Shown piece by piece: positions 8,258-17,102 of a DNA stretch of 64,000 nucleotides; positions within the stretch are counted from its first letter, which is position 1; every line of letters starts with the position of its first letter. Source of the DNA: CALDTK01 sp045110575. GTDB lineage: Bacteria > Bacteroidota > Bacteroidia > Chitinophagales > Saprospiraceae. A program made the position numbers and the translations under genes. Where the stretch lies: the NCBI GenBank assembly GCA_045110575.1, contig JBGCGF010000013.1, positions 1-64,000 on the forward strand, given 5' to 3'. The notes below the pieces were generated by a model. The model was not told where the DNA came from. It searched no databases and worked only from the letters and a program-made list of their open reading frames with translations.

Positions 8258-9781
8258 TTAGTCAACCATAAGTCTAACGATGCTGCTTGCGTCGTTTGTG
8301 TTAAGCTCAAGGAATACAACTCCTGTCACCTCCTGTGGAAGGTTGAAAGAAAGCTGGCTACTTGCTGCTTGTGGTTGGTACACGTGAAGTGTCTGACCAA
8401 GTGCGTTAGTAAGCGTCGCTGAGATAAGCTCAGATGTGTTCAACTGATCTAGCTCGATAACAACAGTTCCGTTCTTTTGAGCAGGGTTCGGGTAAACGTT
8501 CAATCCGTTTGCAATTGGAGCCGTTGTAGAAGAAACAGTCTCAGCAGCAAGTGCTACTGGTACAGAGTAATCATCTTCGAATGTTAGGCCAAACTCAGCG
8601 CCGAACTCGTTAACGAATACTACGTTGCCGTCTTCGTCAAGAAGCTCAACACCTGGGTTAAGTTGAGTTGCTGCCGTACGGAACATTCCGTCACCGTAAG
8701 AGTCAAATACTACGAAGCTGTAGCAAGATAGATCGGTACTAGCTGGGTTGAACGTGTACGTGAATAGCTTGTTTGCGTTTGCACCACCACCAGCTGCAAC
8801 ACCAGTGTAAGTTTCGCTAAGAACGATGTCTCCAGCTGCGTCACGCAAAGTCCATGAAGTCTCTACTGGGTAGAAGTCAGTTGTGAAGTTCAGTGTGAAC
8901 AAATCACTTGTGCTTGCAGCAGATCCGATTGTAGCCATTAGCTCATCGTCAGTCGCATCGATGTCACTTGCTACAGTAGCAGTTACGGTGATGTCAGTTA
9001 ACGTTGCATCAGTAAGCTCAGCAGGAAGTGCGCCAATGTTGATTTTAGCAATCTCGTAAGCATCGAAGTCTTGAGTTACCATCTGTTGTGCAACCATTGC
9101 TCCATTAGCCGATACAGTAAGCATGAAATCTTCTGTTAGTGGTTCTGTAGAGTGGTTCTGGAAGCGTACTTCTGCGTCAGCTGACTCACCACATACGTTA
9201 GTGATACCAGTGTACTGAAGAAGCTTTCCGTTTACGTCTGCTGTTGCTAGACCAGGATTGTTTAGGTGCCAGTCTTGGTATACAGATACATCTTGGAAAC
9301 GTCCAATCTCATAAACCATACGGTTTGGAGTGATCGCGTAGATCGTTGGGAAGAAAGCGATGTCGTAGAGCGTGTTGAAGTTATCATCATTGATGATGGC
9401 ATAGTCGATACCAGTAACCCAGTCACCAAGACTAGTAGTTGCTGCTGATCCACCGTTTGCTGCTGTGTAGAGAAGGCTCTCTGGAGTACGAGAGTCAGCC
9501 TCAATCATTACCATGCGGATCTCATCTGTTCCGTTTGGTCCGTAAGCTGCGTTTAGATCTTTGAAGTAGTTTCCTTCGTGCCAGCTCCAGCATGGTGGAC
9601 ACCAAGTAGCCATTGCATCGATGATAACAGTCTTGCCGCTGTCGAGCGTCTTGTACAAATCGAAGTTGTCACCTGTGATCGTTACACCTGTGAATTGAGG
9701 AGCGTTAGTGTAGTTCTCGAGCTGCGCGAATGCAGTACAAGCCACGAGGAGGCTCAATGAAAGTAGTAGAGTTTTTTTCAT
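8258..9781 (-). CDS. Secreted thioredoxin-fold protein with T9SS sorting domain
   Basis: I place the start at the ATG at 9781, where MKKTLLLSLSLLVACTAFAQ forms a clear signal peptide; the reading frame stays open upstream to 9937 but adds 52 residues with no signal character. The 507-aa product has a thioredoxin-like domain with the redox pair CPPC (WCPPCWSWH, about residue 43), then beta-sandwich segments, and ends in a T9SS domain (NGLNVYPNPAQKNGTV, near residue 420, to the C-terminus). Family members are surface or secreted thiol-disulfide proteins of Bacteroidota. The partner is unknown. It has its own terminator at 8175-8210. Confidence 0.85.
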   Translation of the reverse strand: MKKTLLLSLSLLVACTAFAQLENYTNAPQFTGVTITGDNFDLYKTLDSGKTVIIDAMATWCPPCWSWHEGNYFKDLNAAYGPNGTDEIRMVMIEADSRTPESLLYTAANGGSAATTSLGDWVTGIDYAIINDDNFNTLYDIAFFPTIYAITPNRMVYEIGRFQDVSVYQDWHLNNPGLATADVNGKLLQYTGITNVCGESADAEVRFQNHSTEPLTEDFMLTVSANGAMVAQQMVTQDFDAYEIAKINIGALPAELTDATLTDITVTATVASDIDATDDELMATIGSAASTSDLFTLNFTTDFYPVETSWTLRDAAGDIVLSETYTGVAAGGGANANKLFTYTFNPASTDLSCYSFVVFDSYGDGMFRTAATQLNPGVELLDEDGNVVFVNEFGAEFGLTFEDDYSVPVALAAETVSSTTAPIANGLNVYPNPAQKNGTVVIELDQLNTSELISATLTNALGQTLHVYQPQAASSQLSFNLPQEVTGVVFLELNTNDASSIVRLMVD

Positions 9782-9914
9782 ACGAATGCTGTGAACAGAG
9801 TTGATTTGAGCTACAGAAATGTGCAGATGCTGCGAAGATGAGAAAATCTTTGCAAAAGCACTGTCAAAAGAAGAAAAATTTACAATAGGTCTTGTAGACG
9901 ACATATCTAATCCT

Positions 9915-10322
9915 CTACACTGGATAACCCACCGCATTCCTTGGCGTCTCCCATAGTTTTAGCGAAAGCTCTAGGCCTTTTGGCAGACGAGGTTGTAAAT
10001 ACCCATAGATCACAGCTGCGATATGCTCTGCACTTGGCTGTCGATCCTGAAAATCAGGCACATCTAAGTTCAAGTTTTTGTGATCAAAACGATCCTCCAC
10101 CTCTTCCTTTATTATCTGCTTAAGGATCCCAAGATCAATCACATAGCCTGTGTCTGGATCAACGTCTCCTTTCACACAAACCTCCAGCTCGTAATTGTGG
10201 CCGTGGTAGTTGGCGTTGTTACACGGACCAAAGACTTCGCGGTTCCGTTCATCAGACCATTTCGAATTATGGAGTCGATGTGCCGCATTGAAATGAGCTT
10301 TACGATAGACTGCTGCACGCAT
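9915..10322 (-). CDS. queD: 6-pyruvoyl-tetrahydropterin synthase / 6-carboxytetrahydropterin synthase
   Basis: The 135-aa length fits the PTPS/QueD family, which acts on 7,8-dihydroneopterin triphosphate in queuosine or tetrahydropterin synthesis. Zinc ligands are H15 (FNAAHRLH), H40 and H42 (YHGHNYE). The probable catalytic cysteine C34 lies in GPCNNANYHGH. The C-x5-H-x-H spacing resembles animal PTPS rather than E. coli QueD, where the spacing is shorter. The late ETPRNAVGYP segment carries the conserved glutamate. A near-copy of the 14-bp motif encodes LSLKL at 9956-9969. Whether the product enters queuosine or a pterin cofactor route is not shown by neighbours. Confidence 0.85.
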   Translation of the reverse strand: MRAAVYRKAHFNAAHRLHNSKWSDERNREVFGPCNNANYHGHNYELEVCVKGDVDPDTGYVIDLGILKQIIKEEVEDRFDHKNLNLDVPDFQDRQPSAEHIAAVIYGYLQPRLPKGLELSLKLWETPRNAVGYPV

Positions 10323-10419
10323 AGAATAGAGTTTTAGGGAGCTTTGACGCCCGCGTGGCGCAACTTACTCACCCAGATTCGTATAATTATTTAACAGCAG
10401 AAGGTCTAGCTGGTTGCTT

Positions 10420-10427
10420 TACCTTTG
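10420..10427 (+). promoter_or_regulatory. Putative Bacteroidota minus-7 box of holB
   Basis: TACCTTTG matches the Bacteroidota minus-7 consensus TAnnTTTG exactly. Transcription would start a few bases downstream, so the TTG inside this box (10425) is unlikely to be the translation start. No good minus-33 TTG is seen at the usual distance. Confidence 0.45.
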
Positions 10428-10463
10428 CAGCCACACGTATATTGCCACCTAAGCCACCTCTCT

Positions 10464-11618
10464 TTGTCTTTCAATACACTACTCACTTCAACTTCAATCC
10501 CCGCCCAATGGACGGCCGCGGTTGATAGTGAACGTGTACCACAGGCGGTACTCCTTGCCGGAAGCACGGGTGCTGAGATTCTTCCGCTTGCGCTAAAACT
10601 GGTTGAATACCTCCAATGTTCAGACCGAAAGCCAGGAGTTGAAGGTGGTTTTGGCGAAAGCTGTGGGATTTGTGATAGTTGCAGGAGCCATAAAAAGCTA
10701 ACGCATCCAGACGTTCACTTCACTTTCCCTGTTGTAGGAACAGGTGTCACGAGTGCCAACATGCTTCCTCAGTGGCGTGAGGAGATTCTGGCAAACCCAT
10801 ACCTCGACCACAGCGCATGGCTTCGTGCGCAAACCAAAGACAATAAGCAAGGCAACATCAACCGTGATGAAGTCATGCGTATTCTTCACGATGTCTCCCT
10901 CCAGCGCTTCACAGATGGCTATAAAGTCGTCATGATTTGGGGCGCTGAATACCTTGGAGATGAATCAAATCGCCTGCTAAAGGTGATTGAAGAGCCCCCA
11001 GCAAAAACCCTCATTTTACTGCTAACCACGCGGTTTGAACGGATTTTGCCAACCATTACAAGTCGTTGCCGCATTTATCGCTTACCACCTGCTCCGACTG
11101 CAGGCATTGCGAATTTGCTCGAGCAGCGCGGCCTTGATCATGATCGTGCCCTTCAACTTGCCTATGCAGCAGATGGAGATATAGGCCGAGCAATTGCAAG
11201 CGCAGCACACCAAGCTACCGAACAAACCGTAGACCTAGCCACTTGGCTTAGGGAATGTTTTGCAGGGAAAGGTGCGCCCATCACCCAATCGGCCGTCAAA
11301 TTGGCGACCCTCACTCGCGAAGAGCAGAAGCATTTCTTGCTCAACGCATTGCGCTTCGTGCGCGAACTCGGTGTTGCATGCGCCGGGACCCCTCAGCCTT
11401 TGCGCCTCGCTCCGAGCGATGCACAAGTGGCGAATAAGCTGGCCGCGCTAGTAACATGGCCCCAGCTGACGGCGCTCGCCGACGAACTCAATCGTCTGCT
11501 CGCAGCCGTCGAACGCAACGCGAACGGGAAAATCGCCTTCGCGGCGACCTCGATTCGCATCCATCATATTCTCACCCGGCAGCATTCGGAACCCAAACCT
11601 GTGCGTCGTGTGAGCTAA
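10464..11618 (+). CDS. holB: DNA polymerase III subunit delta prime
   Basis: This is the clamp-loader delta prime subunit, an AAA+ like protein that helps load the sliding clamp at the replication fork. It shows the degenerate P-loop region (VLLAGSTGAEIL), the zinc module CGICDSCRSHKKLTHPD, a conserved EEPPAKT segment and the TSRCRIY (SRC) motif. The frame is open from TTG 10425, but that codon lies in a TAnnTTTG promoter box; the next usable start is TTG at 10464, giving 384 aa starting SFNTLLTS. The start remains uncertain. An exact 14-bp motif copy encodes FGES at 10648. ricT follows after 14 bp, a pairing also seen in Bacillus. Confidence 0.88.
   Translation: MSFNTLLTSTSIPAQWTAAVDSERVPQAVLLAGSTGAEILPLALKLVEYLQCSDRKPGVEGGFGESCGICDSCRSHKKLTHPDVHFTFPVVGTGVTSANMLPQWREEILANPYLDHSAWLRAQTKDNKQGNINRDEVMRILHDVSLQRFTDGYKVVMIWGAEYLGDESNRLLKVIEEPPAKTLILLLTTRFERILPTITSRCRIYRLPPAPTAGIANLLEQRGLDHDRALQLAYAADGDIGRAIASAAHQATEQTVDLATWLRECFAGKGAPITQSAVKLATLTREEQKHFLLNALRFVRELGVACAGTPQPLRLAPSDAQVANKLAALVTWPQLTALADELNRLLAAVERNANGKIAFAATSIRIHHILTRQHSEPKPVRRVS
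10648..10661 (+). repeat. Iterated 14-bp motif, exact copy in holB
   Basis: GTTTTGGCGAAAGC, read here as (G)FGES, next to but not part of the zinc module. Confidence 0.85.
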
Positions 11619-11632
11619 ATACCTCCCCCATC

Positions 11633-13084
11633 ATGGCTTGCGCTTCTTGCGGAACCAAAAATGCCGACGGCAGCCCATCTGGCTGCGGGTCCAAAGGACA
11701 CTGTTCCTCTGGCGGCTGCAACAGAATGAGTACCTACGACTGGCTTACCATCCAGGGCGTTCGTGACGTTGCCGAACAGAATTACGTAGAGGTTTCATTT
11801 AAACATGGAACCCGTAAAGACTTCTTTTACTGTCCTCCTGAACTTGGAGCCAGTACCCGAGATGTCGTCGTCGTCGAAACCGAAAAAGGATTTGACACCG
11901 GCTATATCACGCTTTCAGGCGAACTCGTCCATGCCCAAATGGCAAAACGAGACGTCAAAGCCAGTCTCATCAAATATGATGTGATTCGCAAAGCGCACGA
12001 TAGAGATCTCGAAAGACTTGACGAAGCTCGTTTGCTCGAAAAGCAAACGCTCGTCCGCGCTCGTGTGCTTGCCTACGCAACAGAATCACCGATGAAACTC
12101 AGCGACGTTGAGTACCAAGGTGATCTTTCTAAAGCAACTTTCTTCTACACCTCTGAGACGCGGATTGATTTCCGAGAGCTCATCAAGTCGCTCGCTCGTG
12201 AATTCCGCGTACGTGTGGAGATGCGCCAAATCGGTGCTCGCCAAGAAGCTGGTCGTTTAGGCGGAATCGGATCTTGCGGCCGAGAGCTTTGTTGCTCTAC
12301 TTGGCTCACAGATTTTAAGAGCGTCAACACTTCTGCTGCTCGTTACCAAGGTCTAGCACTCAACCAAACGAAGCTCTCGGGCCAATGTGGTCGATTAAAG
12401 TGCTGCCTCAACTTTGAGCTGGATACCTATCTCGATGCATTGTCTGACTTCCCGAAAAAGGCAGACAAGATCAAGTTGCCAAGCGGTAAAGCTGTTTTGG
12501 TGAAAACTGACGTCTTCAAACGCCTCATGACCTATCAAGTGATGGAAGGACGCAAACGCGGACCTTATGTCACGATGACGGTAGAGCAGGTGCATGAAGT
12601 ATTGAATAATCCAGAAGCGGACATCAATACTTTCATCGCAATCGAAAGCAAACGCCAAGCGGAGCTTGCTGAAGAAACTGCCGATGAGCATGACTACGGC
12701 GATGTCACTGATGTGGTCGACATCCCGCTCGAAAAGCGAAACCGTAAGAAGAAAGGACCTGCTCGCGGCCGCAGTGGTGGCAGCGGAGGAGGAAACCGAT
12801 CGGGTGGCGCACGCAGCAATCCAAAAACGGCAGGAGGAAGTGACGGTCCTGCCAAATCCCGTAACCGTAATCGCAGCCGTAGTAAGGGAAATCCTGAGAA
12901 AGGAGCTTCCGCCAAAACAGGAGGCGATCCAACGAAGCCACCTCGCTCTAGCCGAAAGCCAAAGAGCACTCCAGGCGGCGAAGGAAAATCAGATGGAAAA
13001 CCATCTGGAACACGTCAAACCCGAAGTAAAAGTCGCAGAAAACCACGTGGGCCGAAACCCGATGGTGGTGATAGCGGTAAATAG
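11633..13084 (+). CDS. ricT: PSP1-domain protein, RicT (YaaT) homolog
   Basis: I start at ATG 11633, 14 bp after holB, because it opens the conserved Cys-rich N-terminus (MACASCGTKNADG); the frame stays open upstream inside holB but in another phase. The 483-aa product has six cysteines in its first 30 residues, the PSP1 core from about residue 40 to 250, and the CGRELCC and CGRLKCC pairs. B. subtilis RicT carries Fe-S clusters with RicA and RicF and affects RNA processing. Bacteroidota lack an obvious RicAF here. After residue 370 a lysine, arginine, serine and glycine-rich tail of about 115 residues (RGRSGGSGGG) is likely disordered and nucleic-acid binding. Confidence 0.85.
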   Translation: MACASCGTKNADGSPSGCGSKGHCSSGGCNRMSTYDWLTIQGVRDVAEQNYVEVSFKHGTRKDFFYCPPELGASTRDVVVVETEKGFDTGYITLSGELVHAQMAKRDVKASLIKYDVIRKAHDRDLERLDEARLLEKQTLVRARVLAYATESPMKLSDVEYQGDLSKATFFYTSETRIDFRELIKSLAREFRVRVEMRQIGARQEAGRLGGIGSCGRELCCSTWLTDFKSVNTSAARYQGLALNQTKLSGQCGRLKCCLNFELDTYLDALSDFPKKADKIKLPSGKAVLVKTDVFKRLMTYQVMEGRKRGPYVTMTVEQVHEVLNNPEADINTFIAIESKRQAELAEETADEHDYGDVTDVVDIPLEKRNRKKKGPARGRSGGSGGGNRSGGARSNPKTAGGSDGPAKSRNRNRSRSKGNPEKGASAKTGGDPTKPPRSSRKPKSTPGGEGKSDGKPSGTRQTRSKSRRKPRGPKPDGGDSGK

Positions 13085-13131
13085 ACACGGAACTCGAACA
13101 AAACTCTTATAGACCTTTCAGATTTTTCAGC

Positions 13132-14544
13132 ATGCAATACGACGTTACCATCATCGGATCAGGCCCAGGAGGCTATGTAGCAGCTATTCGTTGCGCTCAA
13201 CTCGGCATGAAGACTGCGATCATTGAGCGCTACCCTACTCTGGGTGGCACCTGCCTAAACGTAGGATGTATCCCATCGAAGGCGCTTCTCGATAGCTCGG
13301 AGCACTATCATGACGCTGTCCACCGCTTTGAAGAGCACGGCATTAAAACAGGGAAAGTCTCTGTAGATATGACCCAAATGATGAAACGCAAGAGCGGAGT
13401 CATCGAACAAATGACCAAGGGTGTTCAATTCTTAATGAAGAAGAACAAGGTGGAGGTACTCCACGGCCATGGTTCATTCAAGGATGACCATACTGTTCTG
13501 ATCACTAAGGACGACGGTACAACGCAAGAAGTAACGTCGAAGAAGATCATCATCGCTACAGGTAGTAAGCCAATTGCTCCTCCAGCCTTCAATTACGATA
13601 AGAACCGAATCATCACCAGTACCGAAGCTCTCAAGATCGACAAAGTGCCTAAGCGCATGGTTGTGATTGGAGGTGGTGTAATTGGCCTCGAGCTAGGAAG
13701 TGTATATGCACGTCTTGGTACGCAAGTAGATGTGATTGAATTTGCTGATCGCATCATTGCAAGCATGGACGTAGACTGCTCGAAGGAGCTAATGCGCTCG
13801 ATGAAAAAGCTCGGTGTGAAGTTCCACACCAAGCACGCCGTCAAAGAAGTATCTGCTAAAGGCAAGACCAAGGCTATCGTAACCTATGCTTCAAAAGCAA
13901 AACCTGATGAACTGCTTACGATTGAAGCAGACTACTGCCTCATCGCAATTGGTCGCAAGCCCTACACAGACAAGCTTGGCCTAGAAAACGTTTCTGGAGT
14001 TAAGGTTGATGATCGCGGCCGTATCGAAGTAGACGAGTACCTGCGTACTGGTGCTCAACACGTCTATGGTATCGGAGACGTAATCAAAGGTGCTATGCTT
14101 GCTCACAAAGCTGAGGAAGAAGGTGTCTTTGTTGCTGAGCACATGAACGGCGAGAAACCACACATCAACTACAATTTGATTCCTGGTGTCGTCTACACGT
14201 GGCCAGAGGTTGCGGGTGTTGGAAAGACCGAACAAGAACTCAAAGAAGCTGGCGTCAAGATCAAGGTCGGTAAGTTCCCTTACAAGGCTCTTGGTCGCGC
14301 TCACGCGAGTATGGACACAGAAGGAATGGTCAAAATTATCGCTGATGAGGCTACCGATGAAGTACTCGGCGTTCACATGGTTGGCGCACGTGTTGCTGAC
14401 CTAATCGCAGAAGCCGTTGCAGTGATGGAGTTCCGTGGTTCTGCAGAAGACATCGCCCGCATGAGTCATGCACACCCAACGTATGCAGAAGCTGTGAAAG
14501 AAGCAGCACTTGCGGCAACTGGAAACAGAGCACTGCATGTCTAA
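13132..14544 (+). CDS. lpdA: Dihydrolipoyl dehydrogenase (E3)
   Basis: This 470-aa flavoprotein reoxidises dihydrolipoamide with NAD+ in the 2-oxoacid dehydrogenase and glycine cleavage complexes. It has the FAD fold (IIGSGPGGYVAA), the redox disulfide C41/C46 in GGTCLNVGCIPSK, a second dinucleotide fold (VVIGGGVIGLELGS, about residue 180), the YGIGDVI FAD motif, and the catalytic His-Glu pair in HAHPTYAEAVKEA. Length is typical. It stands 48 bp after ricT and ends at a strong terminator at 14571-14612. An E2 gene lies at 22.2-23.5 kb on the other strand, so the complex parts are not in one operon. Confidence 0.96.
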   Translation: MQYDVTIIGSGPGGYVAAIRCAQLGMKTAIIERYPTLGGTCLNVGCIPSKALLDSSEHYHDAVHRFEEHGIKTGKVSVDMTQMMKRKSGVIEQMTKGVQFLMKKNKVEVLHGHGSFKDDHTVLITKDDGTTQEVTSKKIIIATGSKPIAPPAFNYDKNRIITSTEALKIDKVPKRMVVIGGGVIGLELGSVYARLGTQVDVIEFADRIIASMDVDCSKELMRSMKKLGVKFHTKHAVKEVSAKGKTKAIVTYASKAKPDELLTIEADYCLIAIGRKPYTDKLGLENVSGVKVDDRGRIEVDEYLRTGAQHVYGIGDVIKGAMLAHKAEEEGVFVAEHMNGEKPHINYNLIPGVVYTWPEVAGVGKTEQELKEAGVKIKVGKFPYKALGRAHASMDTEGMVKIIADEATDEVLGVHMVGARVADLIAEAVAVMEFRGSAEDIARMSHAHPTYAEAVKEAALAATGNRALHV

Positions 14545-14570
14545 ATAGGTCAAACCCTATTAACTCTACC

Positions 14571-14612
14571 AAAAGGCCAAGTGCGCATCCACATGCGCTC
14601 TTGGCCTTTTTC
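14571..14612 (+). terminator. Rho-independent terminator after lpdA
   Basis: AAAGGCCAAG-GCGCAT pairs with ATGCGC-CTTGGCCTTT (one bulge) followed by TTTTT, 27 bp after the lpdA stop. Confidence 0.88.
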
Positions 14613-14747
14613 ATATTGAAGTGGGTTTGCAAACAGAAGTCTCGTTAAATATCTTCATGTTTGAGCTTCGAATTGACCCCTTTCAATGTATTTTGATCAA
14701 GCTTAAAAAAGCTTGCAACACCCTACAATTCCAAGTGTTACTCCACT

Positions 14748-15905
14748 ATGGCTACAACACGCGCCAACGATCCCGCTCGCACTACTGCACTACTCGAACG
14801 TGCACTTAATCTTGAATGGCTAACGCCTGAAGAAGGTGTATACCTATTCGAAAATGCTCCAACTGCAGAGCTTGCCTATGTAGGTAATGCGATGCGTCAG
14901 CACCACGTTCCAGGAGATGTGGTGACCTGGATCATCGATCGAAACTCGAATACCACCAACGTCTGCATCGCCAATTGTAAGTTTTGCAACTTCTACCGCC
15001 GACCTGGCCATGAAGACGCATACACCACAACGATTGAGCAGTACAAGGAAAAAATCGATGAGATGTACGAGCTCGGCGGTCGTCAGCTGCTTTTGCAAGG
15101 CGGACACCACCCAGACCTCGGTCTGAAATTCTACGTCGACACGTTTTCTGAATTGAAAGCGCTGTATCCGGACTTGAAGCTTCATGCGCTCGGGCCACCT
15201 GAAATTGCGCACATCTCAAAGCTCGAAAAGATGTCTCACATCGACGTGCTTCGTGCACTCAAAGAGGCAGGCTTGGATAGCTTACCAGGTGCTGGTGCTG
15301 AGATTTTGGATGACCGCGTACGCCGCTTGATTAGTAAAGGCAAGTGTGGTGGACAGGAGTGGCTCGATGTGATGCGTGCAGCGCACAAGCTGAACATCAC
15401 GACGAGTGCGACGATGATGTTTGGTCATATTGAGACCAATCTTGAGCGAATGGAGCACTTTACAATGCTTCGCCAAGTTCAAAGTGAGAAGCCCGCAGAG
15501 GCTAATGGCTTCTTGGCGTTTATCCCTTGGCCATTCATGGATGAGGACACGATTCTAAAGCGTATCAAGCGTGCCCGTAACACCGTAACTGGTGATGAAT
15601 ACATCCGCATGATTGCCATGAGTCGTATCATGCTTCCAAACGTGGTCAACATTCAATCTTCATGGCTTACAGTAGGTAAGAAGATTGCCCAGCTTACACT
15701 TCACTCGGGTGCAAACGACTTCGGGTCGATTATGATTGAGGAGAATGTGGTTAGTGCCGCAGGAGCTGCCTTCCGCTTTACAGCAGATGGAATACAAGAT
15801 GCCATACGAGAAGCAGGCCTGAAACCTCAACTGCGTACACAAGAATATGAATTCCGTGATTTGCCGGAAAACATGCGACAGCAGGAATTAGAAGGAGCGA
15901 TGTAA
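14748..15905 (+). CDS. mqnC: Cyclic dehypoxanthinyl futalosine synthase
   Basis: This radical-SAM enzyme cyclises dehypoxanthine futalosine in the futalosine route to menaquinone. The 385-aa protein has the CxxxCxxC cluster motif as CIANCKFCNFY (residues about 73-82), followed by GGRQLLLQGGHHPDLG, SLPGAGAEILDD and the ATMMFGHIET segment, all typical of MqnC rather than MqnE. It shows that this organism makes menaquinone by the futalosine route. Upstream, a small hairpin (CAAGCTT, 14698-14715) precedes the gene. No other mqn gene lies in the window, so the pathway is dispersed. Confidence 0.93.
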   Translation: MATTRANDPARTTALLERALNLEWLTPEEGVYLFENAPTAELAYVGNAMRQHHVPGDVVTWIIDRNSNTTNVCIANCKFCNFYRRPGHEDAYTTTIEQYKEKIDEMYELGGRQLLLQGGHHPDLGLKFYVDTFSELKALYPDLKLHALGPPEIAHISKLEKMSHIDVLRALKEAGLDSLPGAGAEILDDRVRRLISKGKCGGQEWLDVMRAAHKLNITTSATMMFGHIETNLERMEHFTMLRQVQSEKPAEANGFLAFIPWPFMDEDTILKRIKRARNTVTGDEYIRMIAMSRIMLPNVVNIQSSWLTVGKKIAQLTLHSGANDFGSIMIEENVVSAAGAAFRFTADGIQDAIREAGLKPQLRTQEYEFRDLPENMRQQELEGAM

Positions 15906-15911
15906 GGGTTC

Positions 15912-16075
15912 CTAATTCTCGCAATGCGAGAATTAGAGAGTACGAGGTTCAACATCAAAAATTCCCGTTGCTCGTTTTTGATGGTTCAAGGTTCTCAAGT
16001 AGAGATGGACCTGAACCTTAAACCAAACAACATTCCTACTGGTACGAGCCAACTACTCGAACTTGCGAAGCAAGT
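15912..16075. repeat. Inverted-repeat cluster upstream of nadC
   Basis: The gap between mqnC and nadC holds a 12-bp perfect inverted repeat (CTAATTCTCGCA and its complement, 15912-15936), a CATCAAAAA/TTTTTGATG pair near 15953-15982, repeated GGTTCAA words, and CTTGC/GCAAG near 16062-16074. None is followed by a T run. The frame of nadC is open through part of it, but the residues encoded look noncoding. It resembles the other hairpin mosaics at 992-1175 and 16976-17087. Confidence 0.5.
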
Positions 16076-16109
16076 GAGATTAGTTGATGAACCTAGATAT
16101 ATTCGCGCC

Positions 16110-16967
16110 ATGTCTACACCACTTCTCGACGCTGAGTTACTCCAAACGTTTATCCGCCGCAGTCTTTCTGAAGACATCGGCGCTGGAGACCATACGAGTC
16201 TAGCAACGATTCCTGCAGGTCGTCGAGGACGCGCACGCCTACTTGTGAAAGATCACGGCGTGTTGTGTGGTATGCCGATCGCAAAGGCAGTATTCAACTA
16301 CCTCGACCCAAGTTGTGTGATTGAAGACCTCCTCAGTGAAGGAGACGACATCTCTCCAGGACAGGAAGCGTTTTACGTAGAAGGTCCTATTCGGACACTT
16401 TTAGGAGGAGAACGTTTGGTTCTAAACACAATGCAACGTCTCTCTGGAATCGCGAACATGAGTCGTGTTTTCGCGAAAGCTGTAGAAGGCACGAACGCCA
16501 AGGTGCTCGACACACGTAAAACGACTCCACAGCTACGTTTCTTAGAGAAATATGCCGTCATCGTTGGTGGATGCCACAATTACCGCGACGGTCTGTATGA
16601 TCGAATCATGATCAAGGACAACCATGTCGATGGTGCTGGTGGCATGCGTGAAGCGATCAATGGCGTCCACACGTACCTCAAAGCAAATGACCTAAAATTG
16701 GACATGACCGTTGAAGTACGAAATCTAAAAGAGCTTGACACAGTACTCAGCATCGGTAACGTGAATCGCATTATGCTCGATAATTTCGAGCTTTCCAACC
16801 TCAAGACAGCTGTAGAAACCATCGGAGATCGCCACGAAAGCGAAGCAAGTGGAGGTGTCAACCTAGATACCATCCGCGCAATTGCTGAAACGGGCGTTGA
16901 TTACATCAGTGTAGGTGCATTGACACACTCGGCGAAAAGCATCGACCTGAGCTTGAAAATGATTTAA
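16110..16967 (+). CDS. nadC: Nicotinate-nucleotide pyrophosphorylase (carboxylating)
   Basis: This enzyme converts quinolinate and PRPP to nicotinate mononucleotide, CO2 and pyrophosphate in NAD synthesis. I use ATG 16110 (MSTPLLDAELLQTFI), because the 62 residues encoded upstream lie in a hairpin-rich gap. The 285-aa length is normal. Visible signatures are DIGAGDHTS, LNTMQRLSGIA, the DTRKTTPQLRFLEKYAV block and MIKDNH. The usual NHR pair before GLYD reads HNYRDGLYD here, a change near the phosphoribosyl site that might be clade-specific. The C-terminal GVDYISVGALTHS motif is intact. A variant 14-bp motif is at 16467-16480 (GTTTTCGCGAAAGC). Confidence 0.93.
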   Translation: MSTPLLDAELLQTFIRRSLSEDIGAGDHTSLATIPAGRRGRARLLVKDHGVLCGMPIAKAVFNYLDPSCVIEDLLSEGDDISPGQEAFYVEGPIRTLLGGERLVLNTMQRLSGIANMSRVFAKAVEGTNAKVLDTRKTTPQLRFLEKYAVIVGGCHNYRDGLYDRIMIKDNHVDGAGGMREAINGVHTYLKANDLKLDMTVEVRNLKELDTVLSIGNVNRIMLDNFELSNLKTAVETIGDRHESEASGGVNLDTIRAIAETGVDYISVGALTHSAKSIDLSLKMI

Positions 16968-16975
16968 GAAGGCAG

Positions 16976-17087
16976 AATTTTGAATTGCACTAGCGACGCG
17001 CGCTATATACACGAACGAGACGCAGTCGAGCAACATCCTGTTTGCCGTCACGAACATTCAAAATTCGTAACTCAACATTCAAAATTC
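16976..17087. repeat. Second AATTTTGAATT mosaic after nadC
   Basis: AATTTTGAATT at 16976-16986 and ATTCAAAATTC at 17056-17066 and 17077-17087 bracket a 70-bp insert rich in CG. The same linker word forms the mosaic at 992-1175, so these are members of one dispersed class. Confidence 0.55.
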
Positions 17088-17102
17088 CTTTAAGCCTCTG
17101 GC

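Noticed and set aside
8258..9937. Start of the thioredoxin-fold gene at 9937
   Set aside because: The added 52 residues contain no signal peptide, whereas the ATG at 9781 starts a clear one.
11456..11632. An extended N-terminus for ricT overlapping holB
   Set aside because: The extension is in a different frame from holB, is arginine- and proline-rich, and precedes the conserved Cys-rich start at 11633.
15924..16109. An extended N-terminus for nadC
   Set aside because: It covers a hairpin-rich intergenic region, and family members start at MSTPLLDAEL-like sequence.
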